From Trichaptum fuscoviolaceum (lineage: Eukaryota; Basidiomycota; Agaricomycetes; Hymenochaetales; Trichaptaceae): DNA of 64,000 nucleotides. Position numbers and translations under genes: made by a program. This document shows, one piece after another, positions 43,554 through 57,486 of the stretch. The stretch lies in assembly GCA_910574455.1 (NCBI GenBank), contig CAJSYZ010000001.1, forward strand, positions 4,385,424 through 4,449,423, given 5' to 3'. A model generated the notes under the pieces. That model was given only the letters and a program-made list of their open reading frames with translations. It was not told the DNA's origin and ran no database searches. Position 1 is the stretch's first letter, and each line of letters opens with the position of its first letter.

Positions 43554-45067
43554 TTAGCGGAACTCAAAGCTTGATTGGAATCGATCCTTGACATGCGTTA
43601 GCGATAGCTGCTGATACCTGTATATGAAACCAAATGAGCTGACATCCGTAGTCGATCTAAACACGAGTTACTTACGGCTCAGAATTCTGGTGAAAATAAA
43701 AGCCAGTCATCGTTGCCGTGTACTCTTGGTTGCAGCTGGATCCATTCGAGCCCCTGTCCAAGCCCTCCGAAAGTCGCCGGGGTGGAAGACTTGAATCATA
43801 CGTCGGGACCGAGTAGGTCGGTGTGGGAACGAGGAAAGGGGAGAAAGCACCTTCAGCGTCTGTTGTTTCTTCCTGCGATGAACGAGGCCTTGACGGGGGT
43901 ACAAGGTCGATGCAAACATAGTAGAATCCTTAAGTTAAAGGTGAGTGAGGCGAAAGGAGTAGTGAATGAATGCACGATCTCACCAGCGAAGCTCGCACCA
44001 CTAATATCCTCCACTTTGTGATCTGGAACTAGGAAGTGCTCTTTCCAACGCATGAAAATCGCCGACCGAGACGTATTATTAGGCAACAGCATCTTCGAGC
44101 CTTCCGCGTCCGACTTGACGGCCCCGAAGGCAGGAAAACGCGTCCAGTGTACTAGGTCTTCCTTTTCACTAGCGCCCCATGCGTCTGTCACAAATCCATA
44201 ACGATCACCGATGATTTGGGCATCAAAGTACGTCGTCAACTCTGGCCAGTCCTCTGTTAGGCCTTTAATACATAAATAGCCACAGAGGTATGAGGAGGCA
44301 AAGTCGACATCAACGATGTTGACGTTGACATCGTAGCTATTTCGGCCACTCTTCTGAGTCCCTTCAAACCTCGCACCTGGGTAGAGACATTTGTGGCCCT
44401 TCGAGCGTACTCGTAGCCGGGAGATATCTGCTACTGGGTCAGGGTAGCCGTCATTCTTGTCGCCTTTCGTCCAGCGTTGGAGGCCGCCATGTGGTATAGG
44501 CGAATAAGCGCGGGCGCGAACGGGGGATCTGGGAGGATGTTTTAAACGGGAAGGGGAGGCAGCTGGGGAAAGATCTCGAGAACGTTGTTGATGAGGATGC
44601 TGGTGTGCTCTTTGGGGAGGTATAGTTACAGAAAGTTGCCCGGCAGGTCGTGGACAGCGGGGATTGCCAATATCGTCCGACTGCACTCTATCGCCGTTCA
44701 TTTCAGCATCTGAGTCTATGTTATCATCACCGACAACCTCCTCTTCCTCTAGCGCATCCGCATCATCGGGCCTCCTCAACAACCGCCTGGAAACATCAAT
44801 CTCGTGGTTATCGTATTGAGGCTCTTTCGCAACTCCCGCCGCTCGCCGAATAATCTCAGGGAGCTCGAAAGGCGGCCACAAAGGTTCGTTTGTCCTGCAT
44901 TCATAGCAGAAGTTCACGGCACCCGCGAATTGTGCAGCAGTGAATGAATCTAAGGGGTTGGTGGAGATTGTTCTGTGGCACCGCTGACAAGCTTTAGCTG
45001 CAGTATGCTGAGCTTCATCTTGTGTTGGCACAGCCATTGATATACTACAGCGACGTTCGATAGGCAT
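43554..45067 (-). CDS. GID4: GID4/VID24, substrate receptor of the GID/CTLH E3 ligase
   Basis: GID4 binds Pro/N-degrons on gluconeogenic enzymes and delivers them to the GID ubiquitin ligase when glucose returns. The start is ATG 45067 (MPIERRCSISMAVPTQDEAQ) or 45037. An N-terminal Cys cluster (KACQRCHRTISTNPL then VNFCYECRT) looks like a small zinc site. A disordered acidic and Pro-rich region of about 150 residues follows. The VID24 beta-barrel begins HKCLYPGARFEGTQKSGRNS and continues VNIVDVDFASSYLCGYLCIK, LTEDWPELTTYFDAQIIG and WKEHFLVPDHKVEDISGASF. After an intron come FYYVCIDLVPPS, TGFYFHQNSEP and the last exon YQQLSLTHVKDRFQSSFEFR-stop, the conserved C-terminal strand. The barrel is split by a Ser/Arg-rich insert. 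The N-degron pocket framework is present. Confidence 0.9.
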
Positions 45068-46072
45068 TGCTGGTGACAGTGAGCACGGTGTTTCTCGACG
45101 TGCACGGTGGGTATGTAGTGAAGGGAAAGTGAAAGTGATGGGTGTGCGAAGTACGAGGTACAATGGTACACGGTCTACACGTGCCGCGTGGCCTGAACCG
45201 AAAGTGCGCGTCAAGTAAGTTCGACGACGTACACAACGACGACCACGACGACCACGACGATAAGCAAAGAAAAGCTTTGCTGAGAGGCTATAAAGTTCTT
45301 ATTGCAAAATTTGATAGCAAAGGCGACTTTATCTCAGTGCACGGATCTAGGCAATCACCACTTACTCAGGCCTCTACCGATGTCCAAGCTCACTCAAGCT
45401 CTGAAACAATTTATGAGCAACGCTTTCACCAAATAAGCTCAATCTAGCAATCTCATGTATCAACAGAGCTATATTTCTAGGTTTGCTGTATGAAGCGCAG
45501 CTAACGCCTGTCTTTGAGGGAGTCAGGAGAACTGTGCACTCTGCCATATGTACATTTCTGTTAGTTCCGTACTATCTCTTTCCGCACAAAAAGCATCCTC
45601 CCTCCTTCCGGCATACGCGAATGTCCGTAACCCTTATGAAATATCGGACTGATTGACAATTGTCGGTGTAGTAACAGTGAGCAAGCAAAAGTTGAAGGCA
45701 GTGGAAGAATGACACTCACCATTTCAGTATAATTCAGGTTCTCTACCCGTGCTATTTTGCTCCAGATGTACTCGCTAGTGCCAGTGAGCGATGATGAAAA
45801 AGGCGCCCAGTAGTATCGGAAACCGGGCTGTCTAAGCGCTGCCAGTGATAATAGGGATGCTGGTCGGCGGAAACCGACTTCGGAACGCTTATACTTACAC
45901 CTCTGCATAGCCTTTCTGATCATCTCGCTGTGATTGCGATTATTTGATGCAGTTTCCGGCAAGATATCCCCTTTTTCAAGTATCTACCTTCAAGAGAGCC
46001 GGTGATGGGTCACCCTTCTCAGGCTCAGCCAAGTGGAGATGGCCATGGTAATTGGTCACTCGGACTTCTCAT
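45068..46072. other. Gap, nothing recognised
   Basis: GID4 promoter, a CGACCA trinucleotide-like run near 45236-45262, and a minus-strand frame at 45561-45962 containing two TGCCAGTG motifs (45778 and 45842). No gene supported. Confidence 0.35.
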
Positions 46073-47250
46073 TCAAAACCCATCTTCGACTTCATGAACA
46101 GCACCTATGTTATCTAGCCGCCGCGGGTTCATATCGAACTTGAAGACGCCTAGATACAGACGCTCGAGTCGTCCTCCATTCATCGGCTGAGGACCGCCTA
46201 CAAATATCGTTTCCAGATAAAGGATCAAAGAGCAACAATGAGTGTTCGCGAATTGGGCTACACCGCCCTCTCACATCATCGCACCTTGTTCCTTCGAAGA
46301 AGCGCCTTGATATTCAAATGCAGGATAAGTGACGAGTTCGGATTTGTCTGTAATAATACAGTTTTGTGATGCGAATCTGGTACCTGCATAGCAGCTTGTG
46401 CGCTAAATCTGAAGGTTATAACGTCCCTCCTGATGAAATTTGCCTCTCAAAAAAAGGGTAGCAAAGCGGCGGCCAACCGAAGAGCCTCCTCGACAAAAGA
46501 GCACAATGTATAGCCTGATCACTGAACGCCTGCATAGTTGAGTTGAAAGCAGGCTTGTTATCCTATTTACGCATTCTGTCCCCGTTCGGTAGAAGACACA
46601 TGGCGACCGCAGTTGAGGAACGCAATACAAGAATGATCGGCCGCTTGCGCGAGATCTGGATACACCCTCCGTGATATTATCTCTCGTGAGTTCCGACCGA
46701 GCGAGCATAGCAACAAAAGCAAAGTTTTCGACTTTTGCCAGCCTGAAGGCAAGAATGAGAACCGGAAAGTGATGGTACCGTTCAATCCAAGCGGAATGGA
46801 AGTATTGCTCATCGGACCTTCGGTACGACGCTCTTGCCCAGAAGTTGTGAGTTCGGAATTCGGCAGGTAGGCCGGAAAGGAGAGGCGTTCATGAGCAAGG
46901 AATGGAACGTATAGGATACTGAGAATGCCCGGCGAACCTGCCTGTGGAGGAGATGATACTTTTCACCCCTTTAGAAAGCTCCGCTATGATGAAACAGAGC
47001 ATGAGGACACCAGACTCAGCAGTAGGTTCAGAGGACAAAGTGAGAGGCTGTGCGAAGGACTGTATCCTAAAAGAATTGATTATTTGCGAAAGTGAATGTT
47101 AACAACATACCTCAGCCTTATTTGATAGACTTAATATTTTGTTTCTCGCGAGCATTTGCGCACCCTCCATCCTTACCGTGACTAAGAAGATAATGCGCTG
47201 AACCAGACCACCTAGACAACCGTCATAAGGGTGGATCAGTAGTTTCAGCC
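46073..47250 (-). other. Unrecognised, possibly degenerate minus-strand gene
   Basis: Several minus-strand blocks look like exons. LGGLVQRIIFLVTVRMEGAQ and TVLRTASHFVLSEPTAESGV are joined by a GTATGT...CTTTTAG intron at 47110-47055. SAWIERYHHFPVLILAFRLA follows near 46790, and the last block GGPQPMNGGRLERLYLGVFK with IGAVHEVEDGF ends in a stop at 46073. In-frame stops separate blocks without good splice sites (for example near 46890), so it is either a poorly resolved gene or a pseudogene. I do not recognise the family. Confidence 0.25.
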
Positions 47251-48600
47251 ACTGATATGAATGCTAATTCCAGGTATCTCGATCTGCAGTGTGTCCAAAC
47301 CAGCAAGTTGCCCCAGGTGAGAGTTGTAAAATTGGCTTCACGATGAATTCGAATTGCGAACCGTTTCCGATCGCACCGGCTTTATCAGAAAATGATAAGC
47401 TACCGAGTACACAGGCTATTTCGATCCATGCTCCTAGTATAGGCAGCGACTTCGTTGTACTGTATAAGCGACCGGGGTAATATACCACTGCCACAAATAT
47501 ATCCATAAGCAAGATGAAAAGCAAAGCAGAGCAAAATAATTCGTACAGCAAATAGGAGCGAAGGTGATGACGGCTGAGTCTGCGTGAATTTCTCGTCCTG
47601 TTGAGGAAGGCTCACAGATGCAAGGAAGCAATTTAAGAACTAAATCAATAGGCGAGATTAAACAGCAGCATGGCCACCGTGCCAGATTGCGCATGGCTTT
47701 CATGAGGCGAATGACAAGAAAAGACCTCTCCACATCGTTGCAGTGAGGGCAAATTGGCCGGCGAAAGGGGACTGGCAGTGACTTCCGAGAAAGTATGACG
47801 TACTACTAAGTGTGCGTCAATTGTTTTAGTTTTTTTTTCGTGTTGTAGAAGAATCTCAGAGTTGGGTAGGATATACACACCTTAGAAAAACGATAAGAGT
47901 AGGACACTGTGTGGGTTGAGTACGATCATGTTATGGGCAACGTGCTTTTGTTGAAGCCTTGGGAAACACTCGAAGAGTCCATTGGCTGTCGATCCCGCCC
48001 ATTATGCCATAAAAGGCGATATGTGAGTCCGCCCGAAATACTTCTTCGTAACTTCTCCAATAATACCTCTCCTAGGTTGGCTGTGACCGAGAGATAGTGT
48101 GTTGCAAGAAGGCGCCTGCAAGGATTTCGGGTAAAGACTATCTTCCGGGTCGGCGTTGCCGTTCATTGTGAAACAGCTTCTGGGTTAGATGTCCATTTGA
48201 CACGACTGCATGTACCAGCTTGAGATAGGCTTTGTACGCACTAAGTTCGGCCTGATTGACTGCGTCAGATGTACAATCAACGACGCTAGAAGATCAGTCC
48301 GAGGACTTGAGGGGCGTCAGCGTCGTGAATGATGCTCCGATATATCACTCCAATGGAATACCGGTCACTTACACGGCGTCGGATGATCAAGAAGCACTAT
48401 TCAGCTTATTTTGCCACGCACCCCTCGAGCTTCTCGCCGCCACTTCGTTCACGCACAAAGGTGTCTTCGCTATTGAGGCGCACGTCGTCGAAGCATGCGT
48501 CTTCTTGCTCTTGTTCTTCGACCCTTTTCAAGGCACGAGTTGAACTGCAGGCCTCGTTTCAAGTTGATGGACCTTCATCTTGACATCCGTAGCTGGAATG
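47251..48600. other. 1.3-kb gap, nothing recognised
   Basis: Only short frames. One at 47289-47480 (CPNQQVAPGESCKIGF...) is neutral in composition. No family match. Confidence 0.3.
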
Positions 48601-48720
48601 TCCGACGTCGCAGGCTCTGCCAGAGTGAGCTTTCCCAGCATCGCAGCGAGCCGAAATTCAGGTGACATGAGAATTTCGTCAACGTTTCGCGGGAGTGTGA
48701 CTGACGATATGTGGTTGCAG

Positions 48721-49965
48721 TGGCAGCATTCGCATTTTTGACCTGGGACATACTAATTACTATAGATCAAGAGGTAAAGATACTTGACGACCATGAAATA
48801 GAAACTGACCATCTAAATGTCATGCAGGTAAAATACATTTGGCAGTAAGGGCATGAAACCGCGGCATATAGATTCGAGTACTCACGCGCGTATAGGAAAC
48901 CCATTGTGTATACGACGTACGTATACACCTTTGTGAGGTACTTCGCCTGGATATCGCAAGTGTGGGTGTCAGAGCCTTGCTTTGTTTCTATGACACTGAT
49001 TGTATCATGTGATAGGATTCTTGTTGGTGGCGTAGACGTGTTGGTGTCAACGCATAGACAACCATCGTCGATGGAATGTCGATCATGGCTTATTTGGCAG
49101 ACCGTATCTGCTCAAGTCGAAATAACATCTGTCGAGTTCATATTAATTATGAGAGGTAAAAATCCAAATATTTCTACGGCCGTGCTTTCTTACCTTTTCC
49201 TCTGATAAGTCCACGCGTTATACGGTAGGAGTCGGAAGGTCCTCATGTGGCTTGGAGGCCTATACGCTTTAGAAATCGTGATAATGACAATTAGCCTTGT
49301 CTTGAGCATTCAGAAGAGCCGATCGTCTGCGAACTGTGAGACTATTTTGCCACTCACATTAATTGGATACGGGTGAGCGTGATTCGTTCGACCTTAAATA
49401 TGGTAAATATTGATTTACAGGGCTACAGGCTGGCCTCTTTTCTTTTCGAATCCCTCCTTCTTGCGATGCTATCGTATAAAGTTGTTGGCAGCTTGCGTTC
49501 CGTTCGGGTCCTTCAAACCATGCTTCGCGATGGCCTTTGGGCTTACGCACTCATGTCAGGTGAACGCGGAAGCAGTGAGACTTGCGACGATACCTTGACT
49601 AAAAATCCTTTCACAGTAATAATCTTGACGAACATCTTGTTGTATGGCCTGGTAAAGAATGCCTTGTCGGCGGTAGGCTTCCCGTAAGGCACATTCACCT
49701 TCACTTGACGACATAATGCTTACGAAGTCGGTAGATGGCTGATGACCGTTTCTTCCTTCGTGGTCTGTACACTTCCAAATGTTATGAGGACATACCGCTG
49801 ACGGGATCAGCGCAGGGATATCGATTACTCTTAAACTTGCGTATGGAGGGCTACCCAGAACCGAGGGAGGAGGTAGAGGGCGATCGTAGAAGTGAAGATA
49901 TAGAGTTCACCACGTTTAGTGATTCGACTAGAGGACAAGTTGAAGGGACTTCAAGCGCATCGTGA
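48721..49965 (+). CDS. DUF6533-type seven-span membrane protein
   Basis: A mushroom-specific family of predicted seven-span proteins of unknown function. The first recognisable exon reads AAFAFLTWDILITIDQE after a TTGCAG acceptor at 48720. Then VKYIW, TFVRYFAWISQ, CRSWLIWQTVSAQVEITSVE with FILIMR and, after an intron, VHALYGRSRKVLMWLGGLYA, the family's hallmark YALYGRSR. Later LEIVIMTISLVLSI, LASFLFESLLLAMLSYKVV, LQTMLRDGLWAYAL and the C-terminal GYRLLLNLRMEG match the usual 'GxRLxLNLR' ending, followed by an acidic tail and a stop at 49965. The true start lies upstream, perhaps an exon around ATG 48599, but the splice could not be fixed. Confidence 0.6.
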
Positions 49966-50156
49966 TTTTAGAGGTTGACCCGGGCTTTCTTGCGGGTTCT
50001 TGCTTGTTTGGAACACAACTGATAACAGAAATGACTAATAAGTTATGAATGTCGTATGGTACATCACTAGCTGTTCGTACACGTAGACGGATGAGAGGAA
50101 TTGTTAACTTTCGTATGCAATAGTAGGCTCACCAATATTGAATACATGGATTTAGA

Positions 50157-50954
50157 TCACTCGTCTCCAATTGGCAACTCTTCCTCTAGATATTTCACAA
50201 GCTTTACACGCATTTCTGTCGTTTCGTCCCCTCGCAGTACATCCGATACAAATGTAGCCTCAACTTGCATTTGAATCTGAAAATAGGACATAAATATCTT
50301 TAAAAGGTGCGAACCGCAGAAAGTGCCTACCATTTCAAGAGCACCGCGGATGACACCGCATAAGACATTGCTGTACCACAATCCACCTTGTAGTGCGTCT
50401 TCTGGGAGTTCGACGAACTCTGCGAGAGGGTTCTCGTCGAATGTTAAGGAGAAGAATGACCCAGGAACCGAAACCGGCTGAGGAGTTGCTGATGTCTTCG
50501 ATGTTGGAGGAGGCGGAGAACTATGCGTCACAGTTGGTGATATGTTCAAAAACGATTTGAACCCAACCTGAAGATTATTATGCGTGCTTTGAGTATAGAA
50601 ATACAATGAAATTCAAGAAATAAACGCACCTTCGACACCACTTCACCCGTTTCTCGGAAATCCGCACAACGTCCTAGGTTACTGCGAGCCAGGAAATCCT
50701 CTATCAATCGAGTCCCGATATTGTATCCCATTTTCTCCAGTTGCTTATTTACTTCCGCGTAGTCTTCGTAGTCTTGGATGAGCTGCACAACTAACGCTCC
50801 GTAGGTCATTGCGAAAAGCTCAGCATTCTGTGCATTCCAGGTGCGCGTAAGTCAGAAGCGCCGAAGCTAATGCTTAATGGCTCACTATCTTTTCGGCACG
50901 ACCTTTCCAGAGATCTTCCCCGATCGCTTTGAACTGCTTGCTTGTTGTCGCCAT
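50157..50954 (-). CDS. BET3: BET3/TRAPPC3, TRAPP tethering complex subunit
   Basis: BET3 is a core subunit of TRAPP, the Rab1/Ypt1 exchange factor that tethers ER-derived vesicles at the Golgi. The ATG at 50954 gives [20 protein letters not shown], then [20 protein letters not shown] and [18 protein letters not shown], the family signature. The acylated cysteine lies in [17 protein letters not shown]. Then [20 protein letters not shown] and [18 protein letters not shown] follow, and the end is [16 protein letters not shown] with a stop at 50157. A short Ser/Pro-rich insert ([14 protein letters not shown]) is added between GFKSFL and the strand FFSLTF. Four exons. Confidence 0.95.
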
Positions 50955-51018
50955 CGATGATTCAGACTTTGCCTACAACAACGGTAGTTTAGTATAAAGG
51001 TAATGTGCAGGATCTCCA

Positions 51019-51058
51019 CACTGGCACTCAGCAGCCTGAACCTCAGGCTCTGCCAGTG
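51019..51058. promoter_or_regulatory. Large CACTGGCA...TGCCAGTG palindrome before BET3
   Basis: CACTGGCACTCAGCAGCCTG is followed by AACC and TCAGGCTCTGCCAGTG, an imperfect 40-base hairpin 65-104 bases upstream of the BET3 start. Nearby at 51081-51125 is a run of AAGTT/AACTT inverted motifs. It resembles the motif cluster at 22554 and repeat ends at 4725. Confidence 0.4.
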
Positions 51059-51740
51059 AGACGCGTTGTCGGACTTTAAAACTTGACCTTCAAGTTCAAG
51101 TTGCAACTTCAACTGAAGTTGAAGTGAGCGCGTTGACATACTATGCCAGTGTGTAACAGACTGAGTCCGAGTCATGGCCCACATAGCTGTCAATTTACCC
51201 GTCTTGCTCTTCTTCTGCACTGAGAGGAATTTAATGTAAGCTCTAATATTGTTCTTTCTCCAATTTCTTGCCATCACTTTCGGTGAAAGGGACACTAATT
51301 GAACTCTCAATGCGATTCAAATGATATGTTATCACAACACTGGCAATCGAAGTAACCGCGGGACTCGTCGGAGCATACTAGTATGTAAGTGACGGCGTCT
51401 TCGGCGACCCTTGGGAACGAGGTTGAGATTGAGTAGTAGAAATTGCCGCTGTTCAAGGACTGATAGAGTTTCAAGGAGTGGTGAACTTGAAGCACTGTAA
51501 TACTAGGTGCCGAGAGTATACGTACGCGTTTACAGCCAGCGCCGACTCGAACTTGAAGTGCACGCGAATCTCAAAGTACTGGCAATAAAAGGTCAACTTA
51601 TGGTCGCCTCACTCAATGTACTGATCAGCTACACACTTGTTGGAAGGCCTCTTCTCGAGCTTCTCTCCACGGCTTTCCCGTCATTAACTTGAAGAACGCA
51701 TCCAGACTAAGTATAAGAGTAAACATTCGTCCCAACCAAC

Positions 51741-53451
<1,711 letters not shown>

Positions 53452-54135
53452 TGTCAGGCAAAGTCGGTTACTTGACTGTGTGGACTACAATGTCTGGTTG
53501 CTAATAGAGATATAAGTAACATAAGAATGATAAATCGATATATATATTGGTTTCTCCAGCATGGCCCTTGTTGTGTCGTAGTCGTGCCGCCGTTTCCACT
53601 CGTCGGACTCCGTCACACGCGCTCTTCACTCGGGGTCGCCGACACCATAGAGTTAGTAGGGGTAGTAGATACTCCGGATTACAATGGGGCGAGTCCGATC
53701 CTCGCACCGGATACTGCTTTCACGCTGGCAAGACTATAGTCTGTCTACTAGTAAACTTGGTAGTCGGTTACCCCTCCAAGGCTAACGCGGCCATATGCAG
53801 TGTGGTGTCATTCATGCGGGGTACATATATCTTTTTTTTTGGTCGGGAGATGGGAAAATACCCACACCGATCTTTTTTTTTTTACGGGATGTGTAGAGAA
53901 ACCCACCCGGAACTTTCTTGTGTGCCTGTGTGATCCGAGAGCGACCGACTTCAACAACATGAGCCCATCCGCAATTTAAGAATGAGTCTTGAGAAGTCCT
54001 CTTGATCATTTCTAGGAGCGACATTGCCGCAATGCGGTCCGTGAAGACAAGTCTCCAGTTCTTGGTCTTGCTAGAAACGCAGTCAACACACCACATGCCG
54101 AGCTTCGAGCAGGACGCTTTCCGTTGCCATAGTAT
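53452..54135. other. Gap with homopolymer tracts
   Basis: Two T runs (about 53831-53840 and 53873-53883) and no recognisable gene. Minus-strand frames here end in the region just 3' of the F-box/LRR-like gene. Confidence 0.35.
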
Positions 54136-55650
54136 TTACATATAGAAAATGTGAGGTATATCCTCGTGGTCTGCCTCCCTAACTTCAAATTCTACATTAT
54201 TCATTGTCGCATATTCAATGCTGTTCTCAAACAGCATCGAGGGAAGGTGAAACCCCCAAGGCGAGTAGGTGATGACGAAACGACGTATGTTCGGATAAGC
54301 TTTGAGCATTGCGAGCGCCAGAGGGTCTTGGTCTGTTTCCTGAGCCTCGGTATAGTGGTAATGAAAACTCCAGGTAGTGCCGTAGGGAAGAACAAAGGAG
54401 CCAAGCGTTATCTTTTTGGAAACGTCTGGATGCAGACTCAACACTTGCAAGGACGGGAAAAATCCAAGAACGAAGTTGAGAATGTCTGTCGACCAGCAAG
54501 CGACCAGTTTGAGTTTAGTGATGTGTGACGTCCGCGCCTTCATGAATAATGAACGAGTAATCTCCATACATTTACTGAGTCGTCCACAGCGAAATTCGGA
54601 TAGACAAAGTTCCAGCTTCGTTATACCACTACGAGGGTTCAATAACCAGCTGAATATGCCTGAGTTGAAGAGCTCCACTTCGACTAGGGATAGAGCCTCC
54701 AGACTCGCCGGAGGGATTGGAGCATCTGGAGAGATTGCTTCCTGTCCTGCCGGGAAATCCGATAAATCTATATCCCAATGTCGAAGGCTCAAACTCTTCA
54801 AGAAACGTAAATTGTGCAGTATTGTGGCCACCTTCCACAATTCCAGGTAGTTCATGCTTAAGGAGATGCCCAACGACAGATGCTCAAGGTACCTTAAGCC
54901 GGCTAATAGACCTATGACGTCCTGACCGACTGACAGTCCTGTCTGGTACCCGCGAATATTCAGATGGGTGAGATTCGGACACTTCTGCAGAACCCCTGCC
55001 AAAAGCCGCGGCGTTTCGTTGGTAGCGAGTTTAGGATTGGTATATGCGAGATTACATAGAGAGCTCAGTTCGCGAACCCATGGACCGATTCTTGTGCTCT
55101 GCATTACCGGTCGTAGACTTGCTCCGCTCGAGATGTGGATACGTCGTCGAAGATACCGTTGCGCTACATCGGTCCAAGACCGATGGACGAGGGCCATATT
55201 TTCAAGTTCGTCGTCTGCTATCTCCCCGTTATAATGATAAGAAGCGCGTTCGATCATACCGAATGGGCGCCGTTGCGAGTCGATATACTCTGCAAGGAGT
55301 GCAGGTATGAGGTTTGTCGCCTGAGGATGGCAGGATGTTGGAGAGCTAGCTGCAATCTGGATAGTGACTCGCCTCGAATTCCGATCCTTTGCAATTTGTT
55401 GCCTCTGAATCGATATACGATCCAAAATGTCCTCTGACTTCTGAATTGTCACTGCGTTGGAGTGGAAATCGGCATGTAGAAAGAGCGCAAGCATGGCGTC
55501 AAATACTTCCATTGGGGTGCTTTGGAACTTGACAAACAAGGAGCTGAATAGAGCATCTGACGGTGTCGTGAACGGGATGGAGGAGTGGAAATCCTGAATG
55601 CGAAGAACATTCCCGACAACGTTCTCGAAGAGAGACGTCATAATAGTCAT
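54136..55650 (-). CDS. F-box/LRR-like protein, paralogue A
   Basis: A single open frame of 504 codons without introns. After an N-terminal region conserved with paralogue B (FHSSIPFTTPSDALFSSLFV, EVFDAMLALFLHADFHSNAV) comes an F-box-like helix ENMALVHRSWTDVAQRYLRR. Then there is a series of leucine-rich repeats: CPNLTHLNIRGYQ, LRYLEHLSLG, LRFLKSLSLRHWD, PPASLEALSLVEVELFNSGI, SGITKLELCLSEF, ITKLKLVACWSTDILNFVLG and FFPSLQVLSLHPD. This layout is common in mushroom F-box expansions, where the protein would serve as an SCF adaptor. The substrate is unknown. Related to 58315-59841 and to the dead copy at 8040-9310. The start could be the first ATG (MTIMTSLFEN) or the second. Confidence 0.75.
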   Translation of the reverse strand: MTIMTSLFENVVGNVLRIQDFHSSIPFTTPSDALFSSLFVKFQSTPMEVFDAMLALFLHADFHSNAVTIQKSEDILDRISIQRQQIAKDRNSRRVTIQIAASSPTSCHPQATNLIPALLAEYIDSQRRPFGMIERASYHYNGEIADDELENMALVHRSWTDVAQRYLRRRIHISSGASLRPVMQSTRIGPWVRELSSLCNLAYTNPKLATNETPRLLAGVLQKCPNLTHLNIRGYQTGLSVGQDVIGLLAGLRYLEHLSLGISLSMNYLELWKVATILHNLRFLKSLSLRHWDIDLSDFPAGQEAISPDAPIPPASLEALSLVEVELFNSGIFSWLLNPRSGITKLELCLSEFRCGRLSKCMEITRSLFMKARTSHITKLKLVACWSTDILNFVLGFFPSLQVLSLHPDVSKKITLGSFVLPYGTTWSFHYHYTEAQETDQDPLALAMLKAYPNIRRFVITYSPWGFHLPSMLFENSIEYATMNNVEFEVREADHEDIPHIFYM

Positions 55651-55914
55651 TTGGCTCTTTCAAACTATCCTCCGGGAGCCTTCAGAGAAGAAGAGCACAA
55701 GGAACTTTATCCAAGACGCAGGCTGCCTTCGGGAAGAACCTTCAAAGTGGAGGATCGTTATCCAAGGCGTTCATAAGTAATGCCTAGCTAGTAGTAATGG
55801 AAACATCGCTTTGGTCATACATTGGATGTCCTGTCGTAGTGGAATAGCTGCTCTCACCTTCGCGGGCTTGTTCGGTGAAAGCTGAGGAGACATCTGGCGT
55901 TCTTCTGGCACAGT
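55651..55914. other. Upstream of paralogue A
   Basis: No gene seen. It ends at the target site of the foldback transposon. Confidence 0.35.
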
Positions 55915-56230
55915 GGCGGATGCACCTTAGGCAACGGATTTCAGGGTCCAATAGGGCCTCTTAGGGGTAGTTCTTTTTGCAAAAGAATAGACCTAACCAT
56001 ATGAAAGCTCCCGATGTTCGTCCCCCTATTTACCCAAAGAAGTTCGTGAGACTTCGGTAGAATCCCAAAACATTCACGATGTTCGGCATTCAAGTTGCCG
56101 ATGTTCGCGAGACCTTCGTGAACATCCGAAGCCACACGATCTTCGGGTAACATGGTACAAAATATGTAGTATATATGCACAAAATAAATACACTAACAAG
56201 AACATTAAAAATGGTAGCTAAATGCTATAT

Positions 56231-56447
56231 TCTATGAGAAGAACATCTGCAGAACATCTGCAGAATATCTGCAGAATATCTGCGAGAACATCTGCAGAAC
56301 ATCTGCAGAACATCTGCGAGAACATCTGCAGAATATCTGCAGAACATCTGCGAGAACATCTGCAGAACATCTGTGAAAATCTGCAGAACATCTGCGAGAA
56401 TATCTGCGAATATCTGCAGAACATCTGCGAGAACATCTGCAGAACAT
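56231..56447 (+). repeat. Minisatellite in the left arm (unit AGAACATCTGC)
   Basis: Tandem units of 9-12 bases alternating ACATCTGCAG, ATATCTGCAG and ACATCTGCGAG. Because the unit is not a multiple of a stop-containing frame, several frames stay open and give low-complexity peptides on both strands. Confidence 0.9.
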
Positions 56448-57486
56448 CGAAATCGCAACCTCGGGTTTTGCCTCAGTGGGCTGGCCAATCACAGCACATA
56501 TAAGTGTATACCGTCTGTTTGCATGATCCATTTACTTATCTACCGCATACAACTAACTATTTCTCCCCCCATTGCATTGTCTTGTTCTATTCAGACCCTA
56601 CTAGGTGACTACACATGTAATACACTAGTTCAATAAGTAAATTGCTCTTGTAATACTCAGAATCTTGAATAGAGGAGGAATGTATGTATGTGAAACAATA
56701 CATACTGGATCTGACTGACTCGGAGTCCATAACATAGCTTCTCTACCAAAAGCCCCCACCCCTCAGTAAGTAACATAAGATATATTTATTCAGTTCTTCT
56801 TTAACTACATTACTATGCCCTATGGCATTGGATGAGCTACTACCAGGCTTGATATTGAGTTAAGTGTGTCAAACAATATTGTGTACTTCTCGGGCCTGCA
56901 CCAAAGGCCCGGAGTATCCATCCTTGCAAGCAGTAGTTTCAAGTATATTACTTATGGAGATTAAATACTATTTGTTTATTTCTGTGCTTGTACAGCATGA
57001 CTACTTATATTTTACAAGGGTCCTTGTAAGTGTATTTGTTTTATGCATATATACCGTAACATAAAGTTCAATATTTTAGACTTTTTGATTGTTTCCTCTG
57101 TAACTCAAGAACTAATTGTCGCGTTCAAAAGTTAAATATATACATTGAAAGGTCTTGATTAGTAGTTTCTGTCGATATAAGTTTCAAATTTCTAAGCAAA
57201 GAATTGACGGAGTTATTGATGTCCGAATTGGAGCCTCGTTGAGACAGTTCCGTGACATTCCGATAATTCGGACAAAATCATAATATATTCATTTCCGCTT
57301 CAAATCACTTCGGATTTTTCGCAATGGGAAGGGAGTTATATGTACTTTGTACCAAGAAGGTCTGCTACCTTACTGTCGAAAAGCATGTGGCTTTGGATGT
57401 TCGCGGCAACTAGCCGAAGGTCTTGGACAGTCTCACGATCTTCTCTGGTGTATACACGAACATCGGCAATGCCGAACATCGCAGTT

